From NCBI GenBank assembly GCA_020718525.1, contig DYRX01000019.1, positions 8,439 to 27,752 on the forward strand: a stretch of DNA of 19,314 nucleotides, read 5' to 3'. Origin of the DNA: Victivallis vadensis. GTDB lineage: Bacteria > Verrucomicrobiota > Lentisphaeria > Victivallales > GWF2-50-93. Positions 14,415-19,314 of the stretch are shown here, piece after piece (position 1 is the stretch's first letter; the number at the start of each line of letters is the position of its first letter). The notes beneath the pieces were generated by a model. It made no database searches, was not told the origin of the DNA, and saw nothing but the letters and a program-made list of their open reading frames with translations. Position numbers and translations under genes: made by a program.

Positions 14415-14479
14415 AAATCCAAGAATATATTGACAAATGCTTCGCATCGTCTGATGCCGGAAAAATGCTCTTTGCGTAG
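14398..14479 (+). pseudogene. Frameshift site and displaced C-terminus of the Gfo/Idh/MocA gene
   Basis: After a run of seven A (14398-14404) the annotated frame reads NIA and stops. One extra A would instead continue into HRVKIQEYIDKCFASSDAGKMLFA and a TAG at 14477-14479. That string resembles the usual family ending (IQ-x-x-x-D-x-C-F-x-S-x-x-x-G). Family members normally have some tens of residues more between the two parts (a W...P...Y-x-x-F-I...G...P-x-F segment), so a deletion is also likely. A sequencing or assembly error in the homopolymer would explain the shift but not the missing segment. Confidence 0.7.
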
Positions 14480-14495
14480 GCATTTAATTAGGATT

Positions 14496-16376
14496 TCAGC
14501 AAAGCGTCTGGCTTTGCCTGTCTATTGCTTCCGGATCCAGACGCCTTTTCCTGATATGAATCTGAAGAAGACATATTTCAGAGGGAGTTACGCCGTCAAT
14601 CCTTGATGCCTGCGCCAAGGTTTTAGGGGAGAATTTTGACAGTTTGCTTCTCGCTTCATTCTTTAGCCCGACAATGCAGGAATAGTCGAAATCGGGTGGA
14701 ATTGTCCATTCGTCAAGCTTTTTCATTTTTTCTATGGTCTTCAAATCTCTTTCAATATACGCCTCGTAGTGAATGGAGATGAGAATCTGTGCCAGCATAA
14801 TTCTGTCCTGCTTCGATTTGAGATCCAGTCCAAGTTCATCCTCCTCAAAAGGAAGATTGTCAGGCAATATTCCGCGCAGTTCCACCATCGCCGATTTCAA
14901 GTTTTTGAATTTCGGATCTTTAGCGTCAATTTTAGAGCGGAGGGCTTCAAGCCTGTTCAAATAATCTGAAAAAGCCTTGACTTTTTCATGAGGCAGAAGA
15001 CCGAGTTTAGCCGCGACCGGACAGAGACGCAGATTGGCATTGTCCTGCCTGATCGAAAGGCGGTGCTCCGCGCGGCTTGTGAAAAGCCGGTATGGTTCGA
15101 TGATGTCTTTGCTTGCAAGATCGTCTATCATCACTCCGATGTATGAAGATTCTCTGGAAAATTCGTAGTTCTGCAGAGATGCGGCATGGCGTGCGGCATT
15201 CAGCCCGGCGACAAGCCCCTGACCCGCCGCCTCCTCGTATCCGCTGGTTCCATTGATCTGTCCGGCAAGAAACAGATTGGGAAACTTTTTCGATGAGAGA
15301 GCTCTATCAAGCTGATCCGGGAAGACGAAATCATACTCGATGGCATAGGCGAATCTGGAGATTTCCGCCCTATGAAGTCCGGGGACTGAACGAATCATTT
15401 CGATCTGCGTATCGGTGGGAAGACTGGTCGAAATGCCGTTCAGATAATATTCCTCGGTGAACTCGCCCTCGGGTTCGAGATAGATGAGATGCGTTTCATG
15501 ATGAGGGAAGCGCATGACCTTGTCCTCGAAAGAGGGGCAATAGCGTGTCCCTACACCCGAAATCACTCCCTGATAAAGGGGTGATCTTGATATGTTGCGG
15601 CGGACAATTTCAGCCGTCTCTTTTGTTGTTCTAGTTATGTGGCAGGGCATGTTTTTTCTGATGGCACGAGGATAGGCAAGGTCATCTGGAAAAAAACTGA
15701 AGCCCTCGTCGCACTGATCAGAATCCTGCACGGAGAGTCCGGCGAAGTCAATTGTTTTTGCCAGAATTCTTGGCGGCGTCCCTGTCTTTAGGCGTCCAAG
15801 CCTAAAACCGAGCTGAGCGCTCAAGGCTTCGGGTAGAAGCGCGGATGGCGGATCTCCAGCTCTGCCCCCCGAAAAATTGATGAGCCCGTAGTGGAGAACT
15901 CCCCGCATGAATGTTCCGGGCGCAAGGACTATGGAAACTGCGCCAAACTCCTCCCCATGCGCTGTGCGGACGCCGGATATTTTGCCGGATTCCATCAGAA
16001 AAGAGACTGCTTCTCCTTGCTGGATAGAGAGATTCGGTGTTTTTTCCAGCTCAAATTTCAATGCCCTCTGATAGCAGAGTTTGTCACATTGAGCCCTGGG
16101 GGACCAGACGGCGGGCCCCTTTGTCATGTTGAGCATCCTGAACTGAATCGAGGACGCGTCGGCGACTTTTCCCATTATTCCCCCTAGTGCATCAATCTCC
16201 CTGACAAGCTGTCCTTTCGCAATTCCGCCAATTGCAGGATTGCAGCTCATCTGCCCGATGTGATCCATGTTCATGGCAAGCAGAAGGGTGTCCGCGCCCA
16301 GGCGCGCCGAAGCATGCGCCGCCTCCGCCGCCGCATGTCCTCCCCCTGCAACTATCACATCAAATTTTCTTCTCAT
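14496..16376 (-). CDS. mnmG: tRNA uridine 5-carboxymethylaminomethyl modification enzyme MnmG (GidA)
   Basis: MnmG is the FAD-dependent partner of the GTPase MnmE. Together they install cmnm5 or nm5 groups at U34 of certain tRNAs, using methylene-tetrahydrofolate. The 626-residue protein is full length. It starts with the FAD-binding DVIVAGGGHAAAEAA (6-20), then SCNPAIGGIAKG with Cys45, RLGRLKTGTPPRI, and YCPSFEDKV with Cys280, matching the conserved catalytic cysteines. GQINGTSGYEEAAGQG and the C-terminal SRAEHRLSIRQDNANLRL follow. The C-terminal helical domain that contacts MnmE is present. The ATG is preceded by GGAG with a 3-nt gap, located inside the last codons of the upstream FUSC gene, which it overlaps by 17 nt, so translational coupling is likely. 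It converges on the oxidoreductase gene. Confidence 0.98.
   Translation of the reverse strand: MRRKFDVIVAGGGHAAAEAAHASARLGADTLLLAMNMDHIGQMSCNPAIGGIAKGQLVREIDALGGIMGKVADASSIQFRMLNMTKGPAVWSPRAQCDKLCYQRALKFELEKTPNLSIQQGEAVSFLMESGKISGVRTAHGEEFGAVSIVLAPGTFMRGVLHYGLINFSGGRAGDPPSALLPEALSAQLGFRLGRLKTGTPPRILAKTIDFAGLSVQDSDQCDEGFSFFPDDLAYPRAIRKNMPCHITRTTKETAEIVRRNISRSPLYQGVISGVGTRYCPSFEDKVMRFPHHETHLIYLEPEGEFTEEYYLNGISTSLPTDTQIEMIRSVPGLHRAEISRFAYAIEYDFVFPDQLDRALSSKKFPNLFLAGQINGTSGYEEAAGQGLVAGLNAARHAASLQNYEFSRESSYIGVMIDDLASKDIIEPYRLFTSRAEHRLSIRQDNANLRLCPVAAKLGLLPHEKVKAFSDYLNRLEALRSKIDAKDPKFKNLKSAMVELRGILPDNLPFEEDELGLDLKSKQDRIMLAQILISIHYEAYIERDLKTIEKMKKLDEWTIPPDFDYSCIVGLKNEARSKLSKFSPKTLAQASRIDGVTPSEICLLQIHIRKRRLDPEAIDRQSQTLC
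14499..14517 (-). terminator. Hairpin at the mnmG 3' end between convergent genes
   Basis: GCAAAGC (14499-14505) and GCTTTGC (14511-14517) pair perfectly around GTCTG. The stem overlaps the last mnmG codons and lies about 20 bp past the displaced oxidoreductase stop. It could slow transcription from both sides, but no strong U-tract follows on either strand. Confidence 0.35.
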
Positions 16377-18585
16377 GCGCTCCAGAGCCTATGGTTTTCT
16401 GACAGAATATTATCTCTCGGAGTATTTTTTCCAATGAGAGGACGATGCTTGCAAACTGAAATTTGAAATCAGAAGCGGGATCTGTGCTCGGAGCGGAGAT
16501 CTCTAGTTTAGACAAATACTCCTTCAAATCTCCGGCGATCTTTCTGGCTTCATTCTCGCATGAGGTGTCTGATCCGCCGTTTGAATCAAGAACCTTTGCG
16601 GACAAGGAGGCTGTTCTGAACGGAATCTCATTGCTGGAATTGGAGACCATGTCAATTTCCTTCTGATCGCAATCCAGAAAAGAGTCCAAATCTTTTTTTA
16701 TGCGGAAGCAGTTCACGGCCAGTCGTCTTGCATTTGCCGCGTCTTCAGATCTTATTTCGCGGTGCGCCCGGATCATTATGATAAGGGAGAACAGCTCATG
16801 GAACTCGGCATCTGAGGGGGGTCTGCAGGCATCCTGGAGCGATGCGCGTGCTTTCAGCTTGTCTGCGATTTTCGCAAGACACAGCGAGAGGCACCTGCGC
16901 AGTTCACCCAATTTCTCCATGGGAAGCTCGGAAAGATTCTGCGGGAAAACAAGGGAATATACAATCCAGGTGACGAGAACGCCTAGAAGGAGACCGACAG
17001 TTCTCTGGACCGGCTCTGTGACATCCGGAGCGGGCGCCAGATCCGGAACAACCGCAAGGATGTAGGCAATATAGATCTGATACCCGAAATAGGCGATGGA
17101 TGCGTCTCCTCCCCAAATTATGCCGGAAAAATAGGCGACAATAAAAAGAGACGCGAACATGGTGGCTCCGGTCTGGACTCCGAACGCCAGAAAGACAAAC
17201 GCGAGAAATGCACCAACAAGACAGCCGCCCAGACGCAGTATTGCACGATGCCTCGTCAATATGATGTCCGGTCTGGCGACTGTCACCGCCGAGATGGCGA
17301 CAGTCGTGGCGGAGCCTGGTATTTCCAGCCAGAAAAAGAGCCAGAACACAGAAATGACTGAAATTGCCGATTTGATGGAAGCCAGGCAGAGCATAGGATC
17401 AATACTCATGATCAACCGCCTAGTCTCTGAAATCGGATTCATGAAAATCCAGAAAAGGCCTTTGGATTTTTCAGAATTTGTTCCGGTCCTATTTTCAGAG
17501 CGGCATGCTGTCATTTCGCCGGAAATCCCACGGAAGAGACGGACAAAATCGCAAAAAAGAAGTATGTCCTCAGGATTTGATCTGGGAGCTGAATCTCGAG
17601 CTTTTTCATTCATTGTTCCGATTATCCCGTCTAGGACCGAATCAATCCTCTTCTTCAGATCCTTGTCCAGCAGGCTATTATTTTCAGCCTCTTCTTCGCA
17701 GATCGAAGCAAGTCCTTCGATCTGGGAGGAAAAACTTTTTTGGAAGGCGGGATTTTTGTTTTCGAAAAGTTCCAGGGACTCGCGAAATTCGCAGAGGTTT
17801 CTGAAGCTCCTCTGTATCCCTGAAAAAATCGCCTCATGGTCAAGACCCGACCCGCCGATGAATTTAGATTCGGTCTTCAGATTGTCTAATTCAAGCTGAA
17901 TGTCCTTGATTTTGAGCTCCAGCTCTTCGATGCGATCGGAAAGATCCGTCGAGGTGAAAGAGCCAGAAAGATAGTTTTTTGCCAGTGTCGAGGCGAAGAA
18001 AAATATTTTGCTCCTCAATTCCTTGAGCGATGCATCCATTTTATCCTCGGTGAAATCCGGCAGTATGAGAACGCAGACAAGAAGATGGCAGAGTATCCCG
18101 AGACAAGTGTTGATAACCCTGAAAAATGCGATTTCAAACACGGTCGAGGGGGCTATTGCGCCGCTCATTGATGCCAAAATGAGATTGACAAGGGCGTAGT
18201 ACCAGAAAAATGAGGTCTTTGTCCTGACGCTCATGAGATATGAGAAGATCGAAACGAAGAGGCAAACGGAGATGGAAAAAGCGAAATGATCGTTGACAGT
18301 GAATCCGAGCGCGAAATAGCCGATGATGGCGCCTATGATCGAACCAGCAATCCCTTGAATAGCCCTTGTCAAGACTGCGCCTGATCCCGGCAGAAGCATT
18401 AGAAACGATGCGAAACCGGCAAAAAATGGCTCCTGAAAATTCAGTGCCAGGGACAGATATGTTGCCAGACAGGTCGCGATGGCGGCCTTTGCCGAAAGCT
18501 TAGAAACGCTGGAATCTATCGAGTAGGAGGACAGAGTCTTGACAAGACTTTCGCGTATTATCCTAAAATGCCAGGAAATTTTCAT
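16360..18585 (-). CDS. FUSC-family (fusaric acid resistance / AaeB-like) inner-membrane protein
   Basis: The 741-residue protein has the two-half layout of the FUSC/YccS/AaeB group. An N-terminal membrane half (about 31-178, up to six helices, with LLPGSGAVLTRAIQGIAGSIIGAIIGY) is followed by a soluble, partly coiled-coil region (about 180-385; helix 215-240 is strongly heptad-like). A second membrane half (about 400-548; SATTVAISAVTVARPDIILTRHRAILRLGGCLVGA) and a soluble C-terminal tail complete it. Known relatives export aromatic acids with a periplasmic adaptor, but no adaptor or outer-membrane channel gene is adjacent, so the substrate is unknown. The ATG has no clear ribosome binding site. 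The stop overlaps the mnmG start by 17 nt, implying a shared transcript, an unusual partner for mnmG. Confidence 0.85.
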   Translation of the reverse strand: MKISWHFRIIRESLVKTLSSYSIDSSVSKLSAKAAIATCLATYLSLALNFQEPFFAGFASFLMLLPGSGAVLTRAIQGIAGSIIGAIIGYFALGFTVNDHFAFSISVCLFVSIFSYLMSVRTKTSFFWYYALVNLILASMSGAIAPSTVFEIAFFRVINTCLGILCHLLVCVLILPDFTEDKMDASLKELRSKIFFFASTLAKNYLSGSFTSTDLSDRIEELELKIKDIQLELDNLKTESKFIGGSGLDHEAIFSGIQRSFRNLCEFRESLELFENKNPAFQKSFSSQIEGLASICEEEAENNSLLDKDLKKRIDSVLDGIIGTMNEKARDSAPRSNPEDILLFCDFVRLFRGISGEMTACRSENRTGTNSEKSKGLFWIFMNPISETRRLIMSIDPMLCLASIKSAISVISVFWLFFWLEIPGSATTVAISAVTVARPDIILTRHRAILRLGGCLVGAFLAFVFLAFGVQTGATMFASLFIVAYFSGIIWGGDASIAYFGYQIYIAYILAVVPDLAPAPDVTEPVQRTVGLLLGVLVTWIVYSLVFPQNLSELPMEKLGELRRCLSLCLAKIADKLKARASLQDACRPPSDAEFHELFSLIIMIRAHREIRSEDAANARRLAVNCFRIKKDLDSFLDCDQKEIDMVSNSSNEIPFRTASLSAKVLDSNGGSDTSCENEARKIAGDLKEYLSKLEISAPSTDPASDFKFQFASIVLSLEKILREIIFCQKTIGSGAHEKKI

Positions 18586-18692
18586 GCTTTTGCCATAAGA
18601 AGGAAGTCTCTCACGTCAGGGCCACGTCCAAAGAAAATGGAGCTTCTTCGAAGCCCCTCATTGAAGAATCGTTCTGCCATGTGTTTCTTTCT

Positions 18693-19160
18693 TCACCAGC
18701 ATTTGAACGGATGTCTGTAGAGGCTGGAATTTAGATACTGAGGTAATTCTGTCACTTCGGCTCCAAGCCAGGGCGGCCTGTCGAACTGCTCGTCCTCGCT
18801 TTCGAGTTCAATCTCAGCAACGATCAGACCTTCATTGAGCGCATGAAAGACGTCAATCTCCCATTTTTTCCCTGAGTAGATCACTATATGTCTGACCTTT
18901 TCAATTGGCGGCAAAAGACAGAGTCCGCAAGTCATCATCTCTTCTGCGTCGCATACGGGGATTTCGTATTCGAATTCGCGGCGGCTCAAGGACGAGATTT
19001 TGGATTTGATCGTGAAAAAAGCCTTGTCTGCGCTGGTTCTTACCCTAAAAGAGCCATTTGACATTTCAAAATATGCCTGCCTGATCGGAATCTCGCAATT
19101 GACATCATTGCGCCACTCCTCTCCAGCAAGCAAAAATTTTCTTTCTATTTCAGTCTCCAC
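18693..19160 (-). CDS. CYTH domain protein (triphosphate-binding / inorganic triphosphatase-like)
   Basis: The 155-residue protein opens with METEIERKFLL, containing the ExExK signature of the CYTH superfamily (class IV adenylate cyclases, thiamine triphosphatases, inorganic triphosphatases). Further matching features are R-x-R (FRVRTS, near 38-43), a charged strand (FFTIKSK, 48-54), REFEYEIP, KWEIDVF and VAEIELESEDE. These basic and acidic side chains line the triphosphate tunnel and bind metal in relatives. The length is typical for a single-domain bacterial CYTH protein, and hydrolysis of inorganic triphosphate is the commonest activity. The start is GTG, supported by GAGGA about 6 nt upstream. 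It lies 107 bp before the FUSC gene on the same strand and may share its transcript. Confidence 0.92.
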   Translation of the reverse strand: METEIERKFLLAGEEWRNDVNCEIPIRQAYFEMSNGSFRVRTSADKAFFTIKSKISSLSRREFEYEIPVCDAEEMMTCGLCLLPPIEKVRHIVIYSGKKWEIDVFHALNEGLIVAEIELESEDEQFDRPPWLGAEVTELPQYLNSSLYRHPFKCW

Positions 19161-19277
19161 AAGCTTTCCTCAAATGTGTAAAATATCTCGATGACGCAAA
19201 CACACTATACTCCTTCAGTCTCCTAATTTACATGACAGATTGCCGAGATTCTGAAGGAATGGCACAAAGACAAGCTA

Positions 19278-19314
19278 TAGTTTTTCATTTTAATAAATTC
19301 AAATTGTGAATTTA
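19278..19314 (+). repeat. 37-nt dispersed repeat, copy 2, cut by the window edge
   Basis: This segment matches 4126-4162 at 36 of 37 positions. Here the terminal dyad is perfect: TAAATTCA (19294-19301) and TGAATTTA (19307-19314) around AATTG. The window stops at the last matched base, so the repeat may continue. Confidence 0.8.

Noticed and set aside
17159..17899. 246-codon plus-strand open frame inside the FUSC gene
   Set aside because: It is antisense to a secure membrane-protein gene and has a serine- and arginine-rich product without a domain.
19231..19308. 25-codon open frame near the right edge starting ATGACAGAT
   Set aside because: It has no ribosome binding site and its second half is the 37-nt repeat.

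Overview
The window looks like a bacterial chromosome segment of moderate GC content. It carries a giant repeat-built surface protein, a very large hybrid sensor kinase and several ordinary housekeeping genes. The mix of Kre9-like and InlB-type surface repeats, a Gfo/Idh/MocA oxidoreductase with a W-R-L...GD(I)GVH core, and long intergenic tracts full of dispersed palindromes would fit the PVC group (Lentisphaerota, Kiritimatiellota or Verrucomicrobiota). That placement is inference and cannot be proved from this sequence. No rRNA, tRNA, CRISPR array, transposase or phage gene was found.

Layout. (1) 1-3714 (+) is the 3' part of a secreted repeat protein: two Kre9-like modules, eleven InlB-type repeats of three subclasses in the order AAABBAACCCC, and a TIG-like C-terminus. 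(2) 3715-4545 is a gene-free mosaic of inverted and dispersed repeats. One 37-nt unit from it recurs at the very end of the window. (3) 4546-9369 (+) encodes a 1607-residue hybrid histidine kinase with two extracytoplasmic sensor regions, HAMP, PAS, two GAF domains, a kinase core and two receiver domains. (4) 9370-9756 is a non-coding leader with several dyads, including a long-range stem. (5) 9757-11816 (+) is a two-gene unit: an AAC(3)-fold N-acetyltransferase and xseA. (6) 11817-12175 holds hairpins and no gene. (7) 12176-13111 (-) is a family 2 glycosyltransferase; its open frame runs on to a GTG inside an 11-bp palindrome. (8) 13539-14414 (+) is a Gfo/Idh/MocA oxidoreductase that appears frameshifted at an A7 run and internally shortened. 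(9) 18585-14496 (-) is a FUSC-type membrane protein overlapping mnmG by 17 nt. (10) 19160-18693 (-) is a CYTH phosphatase-like protein.

The genes do not form one pathway. The kinase stands alone with no HPt protein or separate output regulator nearby, so its partners must lie elsewhere. xseA is next to the acetyltransferase rather than xseB, and mnmG is downstream of a FUSC transporter-like gene. I see no complete new multi-gene system. The most interesting points are the repeat mosaic at 3715-4545 and its echo at the window end, the structured leader of the acetyltransferase gene, the broken oxidoreductase, and the patchwork evolution of the surface protein.
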